DNA from: Vibrio agarivorans
GTDB taxonomy: Bacteria > Pseudomonadota > Gammaproteobacteria > Enterobacterales > Vibrionaceae
DNA: 64,000 nucleotides
Assembly (NCBI RefSeq): GCF_030409635.1
Contig: NZ_JAUFQF010000004.1
Coordinates: 902,241 to 966,240 of the forward strand
Direction: 5' to 3'
Below, piece by piece: positions 50,344-58,731 of the stretch; within the stretch, counting starts at the first letter, position 1, and each line of letters begins with the position of its first letter. The position numbers and the translations under genes were made by a program. Under the pieces are notes generated by a model. It ran no database searches. It was not told the origin of the DNA and was given only the letters and a program-made list of their open reading frames with translations.

Positions 50344-51456
50344 ATGAGCTTTTTACAGCGCTTTAATCAACTCGACTGGGATGACATTTCGTTATCAATA
50401 ATGAGCAAAACAGCAGCGGATGTCAAAAGGGCATTGGGTAAATCCAAGCGTGACCTTGAGGACTTCAAAGCGTTGATTTCCCCCGCTGCAGAACCTTATC
50501 TGGAGCAGATGGCTCAGCAGTCATACGCACTAACTCGCAAGCGTTTTGGCAATACGATGTCGTTGTATATTCCATTGTATCTATCAAACCTTTGCGCTAA
50601 TGCCTGTACATATTGCGGTTTCTCTATGGAGAATCGAATCAAAAGGCGTACGCTTAACCAGCAGGAAATTGAAGCCGAGTTAGCTGCTATTAAAAAGATG
50701 AAGTTTGATAGTGTGTTGTTAGTGACGGGTGAGCATGAAACCAAAGTCGGCATGAACTATTTCAGGCAGATGGTCCCAGTTATCAAGCAGCAGTTTAACT
50801 ATCTCGCTATGGAAGTTCAGCCACTTGAACAAGAGCAATACGCTGAGCTAAAAACACTCGGCCTAGATGCGGTGATGGTGTACCAAGAAACGTATCACCC
50901 TTCAACGTACGCTCAGCATCATCTACGTGGTAAGAAGCAAGACTTCAATTACCGCTTAGAAACGCCCGACCGTTTAGCACAGGCAGGTATCGATAAGATC
51001 GGTATTGGTGCGTTGATTGGGCTAGAAGAGTGGCGTACTGACTGCTTCTATGTTGCAGCACACTTAGACTATCTAGAAAGAACCTATTGGCAGACGCGAT
51101 ATTCGATCTCCTTTCCACGGTTACGCCCATGTGAAGGTGGATTGCAGCCAAAGTCGGTAATGAATGACAAACAATTAGTGCAATTGATTTGTGCTTACCG
51201 TCTGCTTAATCCAGAGGTTGAATTATCACTTTCAACTCGAGAGTCTCAGGCGTTTCGCGATGCAGTGTTGCCCTTGGGTATCACGACTATGTCGGCAGCG
51301 TCCAAGACACAACCTGGCGGTTATGCTATGGATGATATTGAACTTGAGCAGTTTGAAATCAGTGATGAGCGCAGTGCAGAGCAGGTAGAGCACGCGATTG
51401 AAGCGAAGGGTTTTGCCCCAGTGTGGCGTGATTGGCATTCAGCCTATTCTGGATAG
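50344..51456 (+). CDS. thiH: 2-iminoacetate synthase ThiH
   Basis: A radical SAM tyrosine lyase that supplies dehydroglycine for thiazole synthesis. The 370-aa protein carries the CxxxCxxC cluster motif in NLCANACTYCGFSM near residue 85. Further family blocks are MVYQETYHPSTYAQHH and GALIGLEEWRTD. It is the last gene of thiCEFSGH and is followed by a parS palindrome and a terminator. Confidence 0.97.
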   Translation: MSFLQRFNQLDWDDISLSIMSKTAADVKRALGKSKRDLEDFKALISPAAEPYLEQMAQQSYALTRKRFGNTMSLYIPLYLSNLCANACTYCGFSMENRIKRRTLNQQEIEAELAAIKKMKFDSVLLVTGEHETKVGMNYFRQMVPVIKQQFNYLAMEVQPLEQEQYAELKTLGLDAVMVYQETYHPSTYAQHHLRGKKQDFNYRLETPDRLAQAGIDKIGIGALIGLEEWRTDCFYVAAHLDYLERTYWQTRYSISFPRLRPCEGGLQPKSVMNDKQLVQLICAYRLLNPEVELSLSTRESQAFRDAVLPLGITTMSAASKTQPGGYAMDDIELEQFEISDERSAEQVEHAIEAKGFAPVWRDWHSAYSG

Positions 51457-51480
51457 TAGTAACAACAACTTGCTATTAAT

Positions 51481-51510
51481 CATGTAGTGTTTCACGTGAA
51501 ACACTACATG
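51481..51510. promoter_or_regulatory. parS: parS site in a 30-bp perfect palindrome
   Basis: TGTTTCACGTGAAACA (51488-51503) is a perfect parS. The symmetry continues for 7 more bases on each side (catgtag / ctacatg), giving a 30-bp perfect palindrome between thiH and the following terminator, 21.5 kb from oriC. Confidence 0.96.
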
Positions 51511-51532
51511 AGCTTGGAAACACAAACATAAT

Positions 51533-51568
51533 AAAAAGCGCCTCGAAGTTATCCTCGAGGCGCTTTTT
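51533..51568. terminator. Bidirectional terminator between thiH and the peptidase gene
   Basis: A perfect 14-bp stem aaaaagcgcctcga (51533-51546) / tcgaggcgcttttt (51555-51568) with an 8-base loop serves the convergent genes. Confidence 0.95.
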
Positions 51569-51594
51569 CTATATTGGGTATCGGTTATTCGTCG

Positions 51595-53391
51595 TTACGA
51601 TTTACTATGGTGTAGCGGCTGAGTCGCTTGCTGCAACCATTCGCGTACGTCTCCTTCAACCAGTGAATTGAGATCTTCCCACACTTTAGTATGGTATTGG
51701 TTGAGCCATGCAAGCTCAGGCTTAGTCAGCAGATTGACGTCGATGTTACGTACATCAATTGGACAGCGTGTTAGTGACTCAAACGTTAGCACTGGGAAGT
51801 CACCTTGTGTTGGCTGCTCTACAACCAACTCAAGGTTCTCTATGCGAATACCAAAGGCATCTGCACGGTAGTAGCCAGGTTCATTCGACAACACCATACC
51901 TTTGTCTAATGCTACGTCAATTTGTCGTTTGGAAATGCTTTGTGGCCCTTCATGCACACTCAAGAAGTGGCCGACTCCATGGCCTGTACCGTGGTCATAA
52001 TCAAACCCTTCCGCCCAAAGATGTTGGCGAGCGAGAGTATCAAGCTGATAGCCACGAGTGCCAGCAGGGAATCTTGCGCGTGCGATACCGATATGGCCCT
52101 TTAGTGCGAGAGTAAACTGACGCTTCATCTCCTCACTTGGCGTACCAATCGCAATCGTACGAGTGATGTCAGTTGTGCCGTCGAGGTACTGACCACCTGA
52201 GTCGACTAAGTAGAGTGAGTCCATTGTTAGTTGACCTGGCTGTGGCTGGTTCTCATGGTTGTAGTGGCACATAGCGGCATTACCGCCTGCTGCTGAAATG
52301 GTATCAAAGCTCAAGTCAATCAGAGTAGGATCAAGACGACGGAATGCCTCCAACTGATCAGCGAGTTGCGCTTCATCGAACAGATTGCCTTGCGCAACAT
52401 TGTTGTCTAACCACGATAGGAACTTCACCATCGCGACACCATCACGAACGTGACAGGCTTTCATTCCAGCAATTTCAACCTCGTTCTTAAGTGCCTTAGT
52501 CAGCAAGCAAGGATCAGCTTGCGCAATTACCTTAGCGCCACAATTTTGCAGAACTAACTTAATCCATGCATTTGAAGTTGCAGGGTCTACAATCACAGCT
52601 TGGTCAGTGAGAAGCTCAAGTCTAGCTTGGAGTTGTTCTGGTGCGAATACATCAACGCTTTTGCCTACGTGCTGGCCAAAATCGCTCGGCAGTCTTGCTG
52701 GATCAATAAAAAACTCTACCTGACCTGTTTTGTGCAATATCGCGTGAGAGAGCAGCACTGGTAAGCGTGACACATCGAGACCACGAATGTTCAGCAACCA
52801 AGCAATAGAGTCAAGCGCGGTAATCACGGCAGCATCAGCATCTGCTTTTTCAACAATCTTTGCGATGTTGCTGCGCTTTGTGGCGCTATCGACACCAACG
52901 GATTGGCTTGGCATTAGACGTACATCAGACAGCAGCGGTGCAGGGCGATCGCTCCAAAGTAGGTCGATTGGGTTGCTATCAATCAATACCACCTGGTGTT
53001 TTTTGCTCAGTTTCGCTTGTGCTGTCTCAAGCCAATTGGCGTTATGCATACGTGGGTCGATCGCAATGCGGCCTTGCGCTGGTACATTGTCAATGATCCA
53101 ATCAAGCGCAGGCTCTTCGATAAGGTGGCGATACTCAAATACGTCTTGTGGGACTTGCTTAGTAACTTGCACAGTGTAGCGGCCATCAACAAAAATGGCG
53201 GCTTTCTCTTGGGCAATCACTGCGGCACCAGCCGAGCCAGTAAAACCGGTTAGCCAGTGCAGGCGCTCGTTGTGAGCGGGAATGTATTCGCCCAGATATT
53301 CATCTTCATGAGGAAGGATAAAGGCGTCAAATTGTTGTGCAGTGAGCCAGTCTCTTAGCTCGCTAACTTTTTGCTGTGTTTGTTGATCCAT
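51595..53391 (-). CDS. Xaa-Pro aminopeptidase (M24B, long form)
   Basis: A metallopeptidase that removes an N-terminal residue preceding proline. At 598 aa it is the long three-domain form (two creatinase-like N-terminal domains plus the pita-bread catalytic domain), unlike the 441-aa E. coli PepP. Metal ligands are visible in VDSGGQYLDGTTDITRT (two Asp), GTGHGVGHFLSVHEGP (His), LSNEPGYY (Glu) and IRIENL (Glu). There is no signal peptide, so it is cytoplasmic. It stands alone between two convergent or opposed units. Confidence 0.93.
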   Translation of the reverse strand: MDQQTQQKVSELRDWLTAQQFDAFILPHEDEYLGEYIPAHNERLHWLTGFTGSAGAAVIAQEKAAIFVDGRYTVQVTKQVPQDVFEYRHLIEEPALDWIIDNVPAQGRIAIDPRMHNANWLETAQAKLSKKHQVVLIDSNPIDLLWSDRPAPLLSDVRLMPSQSVGVDSATKRSNIAKIVEKADADAAVITALDSIAWLLNIRGLDVSRLPVLLSHAILHKTGQVEFFIDPARLPSDFGQHVGKSVDVFAPEQLQARLELLTDQAVIVDPATSNAWIKLVLQNCGAKVIAQADPCLLTKALKNEVEIAGMKACHVRDGVAMVKFLSWLDNNVAQGNLFDEAQLADQLEAFRRLDPTLIDLSFDTISAAGGNAAMCHYNHENQPQPGQLTMDSLYLVDSGGQYLDGTTDITRTIAIGTPSEEMKRQFTLALKGHIGIARARFPAGTRGYQLDTLARQHLWAEGFDYDHGTGHGVGHFLSVHEGPQSISKRQIDVALDKGMVLSNEPGYYRADAFGIRIENLELVVEQPTQGDFPVLTFESLTRCPIDVRNIDVNLLTKPELAWLNQYHTKVWEDLNSLVEGDVREWLQQATQPLHHSKS

Positions 53392-53459
53392 GAGGACGTA
53401 TTCCTTTGTTGTTATTGAGCTCGCATGCCTAGGGTGATACGAGTGTCTATACCTTCTTT

Positions 53460-54395
53460 TTATCTCAGATGGGCGGTTTTTTCTACGATAATCTGCTTAA
53501 GCCAGTCTATTGCTGGGTCAGATTCTCTCTCTTTACTCCAAAACAAAGTGTATGCCATGGGTGGGAAGTCCATCGGTAATGGCAGTAGCTTGAGCCCAAG
53601 TTGGTGACTGACCATTTTGGTAAAATGGGCCGGTGCAGTGAACACGAGGTCGGAATAGGTACAAAGACTGGCGGCACTATTAAAATCAGGGACGGTTATG
53701 GCGATATCTCGTTCTAGGCCTTGGTCAGCCAATCGATAGTCGAGTAACCAGCGGTCGTTACCATCACAACGCACTTGAACATGTCGCGAAGCTAAATAGG
53801 TTTCTAGATTCCAATCTTGCTTGAGCACTGGGTGATCGTGGCGTACAACACACATCTGTTCGTCGCGATAAATCTCTTGTTCGGCAATACCATGAGGCGC
53901 GAGCATCGTGAGGCGTGCGTCTCTGATATCAATATCTTTGCCTGTGATGCCCATATCCAATTCGCCATCGAGAATTCGCTTAAAGGTATTTCTATCCCAA
54001 GTATGGGTTGAGAAGTTGATGTTCGGTGCATGGTTAAAGACTTCGGGCATGAAGTAGGGAAGCACGAGTGGGTAAACACTTTCCACCGCGGCAATCTGAA
54101 ATCGGTGTTGGCTGGTTTGTGGCAGAAAGATCTCAGGTTCGGTGATCTGTTCGAGCTGGTGAACCATTTGACGAATCTTCGGTTGCAGCTTTAGTGCTCG
54201 TGGAGTGGGGCTTAAGCCTTGCGGGGTTCGGTTAAAAAGTGGGTCATCGAACTGCTCTCTCAGCTTAGCGAGGTTTTTACTCACCGCAGACTGGCTTAGG
54301 TAGAGGCGCTGTGCTGCACGAGTGACGTTTAGCTCTTCAAACAATACATCGAGCTGAACCAATAAATTGAGATCGATACGGTTGAGTTTGTTCAT
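53460..54395 (-). CDS. LysR-family transcriptional regulator
   Basis: A 311-aa LysR-type regulator. Residues 1-65 form the winged helix-turn-helix (LDVLFEELNVTRAAQRLYLSQSAVSKNLAKLREQF region), followed by a periplasmic-binding-like effector domain. It is divergent from the efflux pump gene at 54504, and the shared 108-base interval holds a strong dyad (54424-54450), so it probably controls that pump and itself. The ligand is unknown. Confidence 0.92.
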   Translation of the reverse strand: MNKLNRIDLNLLVQLDVLFEELNVTRAAQRLYLSQSAVSKNLAKLREQFDDPLFNRTPQGLSPTPRALKLQPKIRQMVHQLEQITEPEIFLPQTSQHRFQIAAVESVYPLVLPYFMPEVFNHAPNINFSTHTWDRNTFKRILDGELDMGITGKDIDIRDARLTMLAPHGIAEQEIYRDEQMCVVRHDHPVLKQDWNLETYLASRHVQVRCDGNDRWLLDYRLADQGLERDIAITVPDFNSAASLCTYSDLVFTAPAHFTKMVSHQLGLKLLPLPMDFPPMAYTLFWSKERESDPAIDWLKQIIVEKTAHLR

Positions 54396-54423
54396 ACGCT
54401 TTATATCTCTATGGAATAATAGT

Positions 54424-54450
54424 TATGACTAATTACCACTTCTAGTCATA
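54424..54450. promoter_or_regulatory. Dyad operator between the LysR gene and the efflux gene
   Basis: TATGACTA (54424-54431) and TAGTCATA (54443-54450) form an 8-bp perfect inverted repeat with an 11-base spacer, the geometry of LysR-type binding sites. Confidence 0.7.
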
Positions 54451-54503
54451 CCTATGATTCTATACGATGCTCACCAAATTACACTATTCAAGGTGAGCCC
54501 CCT

Positions 54504-55688
54504 ATGTCATCCCAATCTGCTTCTAAGTCGATGTTTATCGTATTAGCTTTGCTGGTCCTATTTAGCCCACTCGGCATTGATATTTATTTGCCTGCCTTGC
54601 CAGAGATTGGCGCAGAGTTTCACGTGGAACCAGAGCTCGTAAAAGATACGATTACTTGGTTTATGATTGCGATGGGCGTAGGCCAGCTGTTTGCAGGACC
54701 ACTCGCCGATAGCGTAGGCCGTAAACAAGTCGCGTTGCTTGGTGCTGCTGTATATGGAGTGTCATCGGTGTTAGCGTGGTTCAGTAGTAGTATTGAGTGG
54801 CTACTGGCGGCACGTATCCTTCAAGGCGTTGGTGCGTGTGCGACCTCGGTTGCTGCTTTTGCCTCCGTGCGCGACATCTATGGCGCAAAAAACAGTGGCA
54901 AGATGATCAGCTACCTCAATGGCATTATCTGTTTTATTCCAGCTATGGCGCCAATTTTAGGCGCGTGGTTAACTCAATGGTTTGGTTGGCGCGCTAACTT
55001 CGCCACAATGGCCGTGTTTGCTGTGGTTGTTGGTGGTATCGTGATGCTGTTGATGCCAAGCTCCAATCAACCGAAACAAGCGGTGAAGTTGGTTAACGTT
55101 CAGCACTATAAAGATGTATTGGGTAATAGCCATTTCTTGTTCCATGCCACCCTGTGTCTGATTGCGATGGGAGTGATCTTAGGTTATGTAACCGCAGCGC
55201 CGAATCTATTGATGGGACAACTTGGTTTATCAATGTCTGAGTTTACCTTTTGGTTTACTATTAATGCGGTTATTAATATTGCCGCTTGCTTTATTGGACC
55301 TAAGTTTCTGCAATCCCTAGGCGCTTACCGAACATTGATTCTAGGTATTAGCCTGCTGTTGTTCGCAGCGGTATTAATGGGCTATGGCGCAAGCTCTACA
55401 CAACCGATCGCGTTTATGCTGCCTGTGTTTATTGCTTCAACCGGGTTTGCGTTGATTCTTGGCGCAGCGGCTGGACAAGCTTTAGCGCCGTTTGGCGATA
55501 AGGCGGGAACCGCATCGGCGCTGCTTGGCCTATTTCAAATGACAGGCGCAGGTATGTTGGTTACATTGACTCAAGGCTGGTTTGGCCAGTCGAGCCATCA
55601 TATGGTGTTTTTAATGCTACTAAGTGCACCTGGGCTGATTATTCTCCTGACAGAGCAAGGTAAACGCTGGCACACAAAACTTGCTTAA
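54504..55688 (+). CDS. Bcr/CflA-type multidrug efflux MFS transporter
   Basis: A 394-aa drug:H+ antiporter of the major facilitator superfamily with 12 predicted helices. The Bcr/CflA start LFSPLGIDIYLPALPEI, motif A GPLADSVGRKQ and a motif C-like segment around MAPILGAWLTQWFGWR are present. It is divergent from a LysR regulator. Substrates cannot be read from the sequence. A parS-like 16-mer lies at codons near residue 40. Confidence 0.92.
   Translation: MSSQSASKSMFIVLALLVLFSPLGIDIYLPALPEIGAEFHVEPELVKDTITWFMIAMGVGQLFAGPLADSVGRKQVALLGAAVYGVSSVLAWFSSSIEWLLAARILQGVGACATSVAAFASVRDIYGAKNSGKMISYLNGIICFIPAMAPILGAWLTQWFGWRANFATMAVFAVVVGGIVMLLMPSSNQPKQAVKLVNVQHYKDVLGNSHFLFHATLCLIAMGVILGYVTAAPNLLMGQLGLSMSEFTFWFTINAVINIAACFIGPKFLQSLGAYRTLILGISLLLFAAVLMGYGASSTQPIAFMLPVFIASTGFALILGAAAGQALAPFGDKAGTASALLGLFQMTGAGMLVTLTQGWFGQSSHHMVFLMLLSAPGLIILLTEQGKRWHTKLA
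54616..54631. promoter_or_regulatory. Degenerate parS-like site in the MFS gene
   Basis: AGTTTCACGTGGAACC matches parS TGTTTCACGTGAAACA at 13 of 16 positions, with the central TTTCACGTG intact. Spacing of about 3.1 kb from the second perfect site is like that between the two perfect sites (3.7 kb). Confidence 0.5.
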
Positions 55689-55792
55689 CTGCGATCAAAC
55701 ATGACGTTCAGTGCTTTGTTTTTGCGCACTTTGTGGGTATATTTGTACGCCTTAAATTCTTTTCAACTACCCACTCAGGTCGGCCTTAGGCT

Positions 55793-55820
55793 TTGCTTGT
55801 AAAATACGTTCTAATAAAAT
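55793..55820 (+). promoter_or_regulatory. Candidate promoter of the H-NS-like gene
   Basis: TTGCTT (55793-55798), a 16-base spacer and TAAAAT (55815-55820), 34 bases ahead of the ATG at 55854. Confidence 0.55.
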
Positions 55821-55853
55821 ACTGAGTTTGGGTTCAGACAGTGGAAAACTATC

Positions 55854-56138
55854 ATGTCGTTAACGACTTATGAAATGGCAAAAGTACTCGAGCAATTAGA
55901 GTCGAGCCCAGAGAAGGTGATGTTCGGTAAGCTACTTAGTGAGCTGGGCAACCAAAGCGCGGAGCGTATTCGAAGCGCAGCCAAACAAGTGCCAATCGAG
56001 AATCTACGCGATATGGTTTTCCATTTTCAAGCAGTGATCGAATCACGTAAGTCAGAGCAAGTGGATATCTTAGCCAAGCAATTGGCAGAGCAAGGTATCA
56101 GTGCAGAAGAGCTACGCGAGTTCCTTGCTAAAAAATAA
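55854..56138 (+). CDS. Small helical protein resembling the H-NS oligomerisation domain
   Basis: A 94-aa acidic/basic helical protein with no recognised annotation. Residues 38-92 (AERIRSAAKQVPIENLRDMV..., VIESRKSEQ..., GISAEELREFL) follow the pattern of the H-NS/VicH N-terminal dimerisation domain: RxLR, a linker, LExLEEML, VVxERRxEE and GIDxxELL. The C-terminal TWTGxGRxP DNA-binding motif is absent. It could be an H-NS modulator or an unrelated coiled coil; this is inference from pattern only. It is convergent with asnC. Confidence 0.6.
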   Translation: MSLTTYEMAKVLEQLESSPEKVMFGKLLSELGNQSAERIRSAAKQVPIENLRDMVFHFQAVIESRKSEQVDILAKQLAEQGISAEELREFLAKK

Positions 56139-56149
56139 TCTGTAGCCAA

Positions 56150-56608
56150 CTACGGATTTACATTGCGATTGATGGGGTTTTGCAAAGAGATCAGTGTCTC
56201 TGTTGATTGCACTTCATCAATCGCTTGCAGTTTATCGATCAAAACAAACTGCAGCTCCTCAATCGACTTACACATCAACTTAACGAAGATATTGTACGCC
56301 CCCGTTGTGTAGTAGGCTTCCACCACCTCATCTAGCGCATTCAGCTTCTCTAGCGCCGAGTGATAATCACGCGCAGCATTGAGATTAATACCAATAAAAC
56401 AGCACACGTCATAACCCAGTTTTTTGGTGTTAACGATAACTTCTGTGCCTTGAATGATATCTGCGGCTTTCATCTTCTCGATACGTACATGAATGGTTGC
56501 TGGACTGACATCAAACTCTTTAGCCATTTCAGCATAAGGCGTACGTGCGTCTTCCATCAGGGTTTTTAGGATTGCACGGTCAAGGTCATCCAGTTTGGTT
56601 GTCTGCAT
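56150..56608 (-). CDS. asnC: Transcriptional regulator AsnC
   Basis: Lrp/AsnC-family regulator, 152 aa, strongly like E. coli AsnC (activator of asnA, asparagine-responsive). It has the N-terminal helix-turn-helix (DARTPYAEMAKEFDVSPATIHVRIEKMK) and a RAM ligand domain (YDVCCFIGINL, VEAYYTTGAYNIFVK, STETLISLQNPI). In E. coli it sits next to mioC and asnA; here it is 26 kb from mioC with no asnA neighbour visible. Confidence 0.93.
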   Translation of the reverse strand: MQTTKLDDLDRAILKTLMEDARTPYAEMAKEFDVSPATIHVRIEKMKAADIIQGTEVIVNTKKLGYDVCCFIGINLNAARDYHSALEKLNALDEVVEAYYTTGAYNIFVKLMCKSIEELQFVLIDKLQAIDEVQSTETLISLQNPINRNVNP

Positions 56609-56716
56609 ATCGGTAGACTCTATTGCTATTGGTGAAAAGTGCTGTTCATCTTAGAGCATCCCAGTAAAATTGGGTACACTCTCATTGTGACTATTTCAAA
56701 TTCTCTGGAGCTTACC

Positions 56717-57505
56717 TTGCATCTACAGCTTATCTGTGAAGATACCTCTCAATCGACTCATTTTGATCAACTGGTTGCTCGTTGGGGGCTCCATCATGAC
56801 GGCAATAGTGAGTTTGCGTTGGTATTGTCACAGGGCCGCTTAGAGCTACGTAAATTGGATGAGCCAAAGCTCGGTGCCATCTTTGTCGATTTTGTCTCCG
56901 GCGCTGTCGCACACCGTCGTAAGTTTGGTGGTGGTAAAGGGCAATCAATCGCCAAAGCAGTAGGTTTGAACAAAGGGGTTACGCCAACGGTGTTGGATGG
57001 TACAGCAGGGCTAGGGCGTGATTCATTTGTCTTTGCCTCATTAGGCTGTCGCGTGCAAATGGTAGAGCGTCACCCAGTCGTTGCTGCACTGTTAGATGAT
57101 GGCCTCTCACGCGCGATGCAAGACCAAGAAATCGGCCCATGGGTGAGCGAGCGAATGTCTTTAATCCATGCTTCAAGCCACGATGCGTTAGATGAACTGG
57201 CCTCACGCGAGGGTTTTGTTCAGCCAGATGTGGTGTACCTTGATCCTATGTATCCGCACCCAGAAAATAAGAAAAAATCAGCACTAGTAAAAAAAGAGAT
57301 GCGAGTATTCCAGTCACTTGTTGGGGCTGATCATGATGCTGATGGTTTGTGGCAGCCAGCGATGAATCTAGCGGCCAAGCGTGTCGTGGTAAAAAGACCA
57401 GACTACGCACCATATCTTGCCGAGCAAACTCCATCAATGAAGATTGAAACCAAGAAGAATCGCTTTGATGTTTATGTCAAAGCAGCAATGGACAGTACGA
57501 ACTAA
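56717..57505 (+). CDS. rsmJ: 16S rRNA (guanine-1516 N2)-methyltransferase
   Basis: RsmJ methylates G1516 of 16S rRNA. The preferred start is TTG 56717 (MHLQLICED...), 6 bases after GGAG, giving 262 aa in line with known RsmJ (about 250). The ATG at 56639 would add 26 unmatched residues. Signatures are [27 protein letters not shown], the SAM loop [13 protein letters not shown] and [20 protein letters not shown]. The rsmJ-uspA-uspB-yhiN neighbourhood matches E. coli. Confidence 0.93.
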   Translation: MHLQLICEDTSQSTHFDQLVARWGLHHDGNSEFALVLSQGRLELRKLDEPKLGAIFVDFVSGAVAHRRKFGGGKGQSIAKAVGLNKGVTPTVLDGTAGLGRDSFVFASLGCRVQMVERHPVVAALLDDGLSRAMQDQEIGPWVSERMSLIHASSHDALDELASREGFVQPDVVYLDPMYPHPENKKKSALVKKEMRVFQSLVGADHDADGLWQPAMNLAAKRVVVKRPDYAPYLAEQTPSMKIETKKNRFDVYVKAAMDSTN

Positions 57506-57540
57506 TTCACCGCTTGCACCGAGCGATAATTCGAGTTATA

Positions 57541-57573
57541 CCTAACTAAGAATCATTATTATTTATAGTTAGG
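57541..57573. promoter_or_regulatory. Dyad with Fur-like core
   Basis: CCTAACTA (57541-57548) and TAGTTAGG (57566-57573) form a perfect 8-bp inverted repeat around the AT-rich core AGAATCATTATTATTTA. The reverse complement of 57545-57563 matches the 19-bp Fur consensus at 12 positions. It ends 9 bases before the ATG at 57583, so a bound repressor or RNA hairpin there could block expression. Confidence 0.45.
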
Positions 57574-57582
57574 TTGAGCGAG

Positions 57583-58086
57583 ATGACAAAACGTTTGTGC
57601 AAACTGAATCGACGTGACATTCAAGAGCATCTTGGGGATATCCACCGCTTGGTGGCCGAGCCTAAGTTTGTATGTCGTTCATGCGCTCGCAGTGCTGACG
57701 ATCAATCTCGCCTATGTAAGCCTGCCGCCATTCCTCCTATCTCATGTCAAAACCGCGCACAGAAAGCAGAGCAAAGCCAGTGTGGTTTGCTCCAAGAGGC
57801 GCTCTCTTCTTCGGTGAGTCAAACTGAGATAGAAACAGAAGACGTGAGCAGACCGGTTGCGCTTCAAAAGAGCACAGAATCCGGTGCAGATAATCAAGAC
57901 AGCAAAGCGTCGTTGAAAAAAGCCAAGAAAGCCCTCAAGAAGCAAAAAAAGCATCTCAAGGCGATGAAGAAAGTATTGAAAAAGCAGCGTAAGCTAGCCA
58001 AGAAGCACCTCAAACTGCAGCGTAAAATCGAACAAGTGTCGATTCCAAGCTTAAGTGAAGACGCTTCTTGTCCTCCTCTACACTAG
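57583..58086 (+). CDS. Unknown protein with Cys cluster and Lys-rich coiled coil
   Basis: A 167-aa protein from ATG 57583 (the frame also allows TTG 57574). Residues 1-50 contain LNRRDIQEHLGDIHRLV and the cluster CRSCARSADDQSRLC with another Cys later, which could bind zinc or an Fe-S cluster. Residues 50-105 are low-complexity and polar. Residues 110-150 are a strongly basic helix of KK/KQKK repeats likely to form a coiled coil or bind nucleic acid. No family is recognised. It lies between rsmJ and uspA and close to ferritin. Confidence 0.75.
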   Translation: MTKRLCKLNRRDIQEHLGDIHRLVAEPKFVCRSCARSADDQSRLCKPAAIPPISCQNRAQKAEQSQCGLLQEALSSSVSQTEIETEDVSRPVALQKSTESGADNQDSKASLKKAKKALKKQKKHLKAMKKVLKKQRKLAKKHLKLQRKIEQVSIPSLSEDASCPPLH

Positions 58087-58095
58087 TTGTGGCGG

Positions 58096-58521
58096 TCAGT
58101 CTTTAATTGGCACCACAAGCACATCAACCGGCGTACAGTTGATTAACTGTCGAGTAGATGAAAGCAGCTTACTCCAGAAGTCTTGGTGGTGACCACAGAC
58201 CACAAGGTCGATATCCATCTCTTCTACCGAATCACACAGTTCACTGCTGAGATCGCCCGCACCTACGAGTGTGTTTGATATCGTATAATCGGTCTCTTCA
58301 CATAGTTCGTTCAGCTGGCGCAACGAACCCGCCGCAGCCTGATCTTGCGTTTGTGCAAGATTGATATCCACCAGCCCAGTATAAAGTTCAGCGTAATTCA
58401 CATCGATGTGTGCCAGTGACACTTTTGCTCCAAGCGGCTGGGCGAGAGAGACGGCTTTATCGATCAATAATCGGCTGTCTGGCGTGAGGTCGACAGCGAC
58501 TAGAATATGTTGATAACTCAT
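58096..58521 (-). CDS. uspA: Universal stress protein A
   Basis: A 141-aa cytoplasmic UspA, induced in stasis and many stresses in E. coli. The sequence follows UspA closely: MSYQHILVAVDLTPDS, AHIDVNYAELYTGLVDIN and CGHHQDFWSKLLSSTRQLIN. It has a strong AAGGAGG ribosome site. It is divergent from ftnA across about 210 bases that contain a dyad at 58616-58633. Confidence 0.95.
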   Translation of the reverse strand: MSYQHILVAVDLTPDSRLLIDKAVSLAQPLGAKVSLAHIDVNYAELYTGLVDINLAQTQDQAAAGSLRQLNELCEETDYTISNTLVGAGDLSSELCDSVEEMDIDLVVCGHHQDFWSKLLSSTRQLINCTPVDVLVVPIKD

Positions 58522-58615
58522 AACAACACCTCCTTGAATATCGTTTAGTTAACTTCAGCTTAGCACTAACCCCTATGGGGGAATGTTGCGGTGATCTCAT
58601 ATCCACTTCTTTGGT

Positions 58616-58633
58616 ACAAAGTGTTATCTTTGT
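58616..58633. promoter_or_regulatory. Dyad between uspA and ftnA
   Basis: ACAAAG (58616-58621) and CTTTGT (58628-58633) are inverted repeats with a 6-base spacer, roughly midway between the divergent genes. The binding protein is not known. Confidence 0.4.
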
Positions 58634-58731
58634 GCTCAATGGTATGCCGATAAGTCAAAAACAAGTCACGTTATTGCGTGTGTTGCGGGCGTACAATAGC
58701 GGATATTAGAATAAAGGTACTAGGAGTTCCA

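Noticed and set aside
56639..56716. ATG start of RsmJ at 56639
   Set aside because: The added 26 residues are hydrophobic and unmatched in RsmJ; TTG 56717 has a good ribosome site and fits the family.
58678..58731. 18-residue N-terminal extension of ferritin
   Set aside because: GGAG spacing and alignment with FtnA place the start at 58732.
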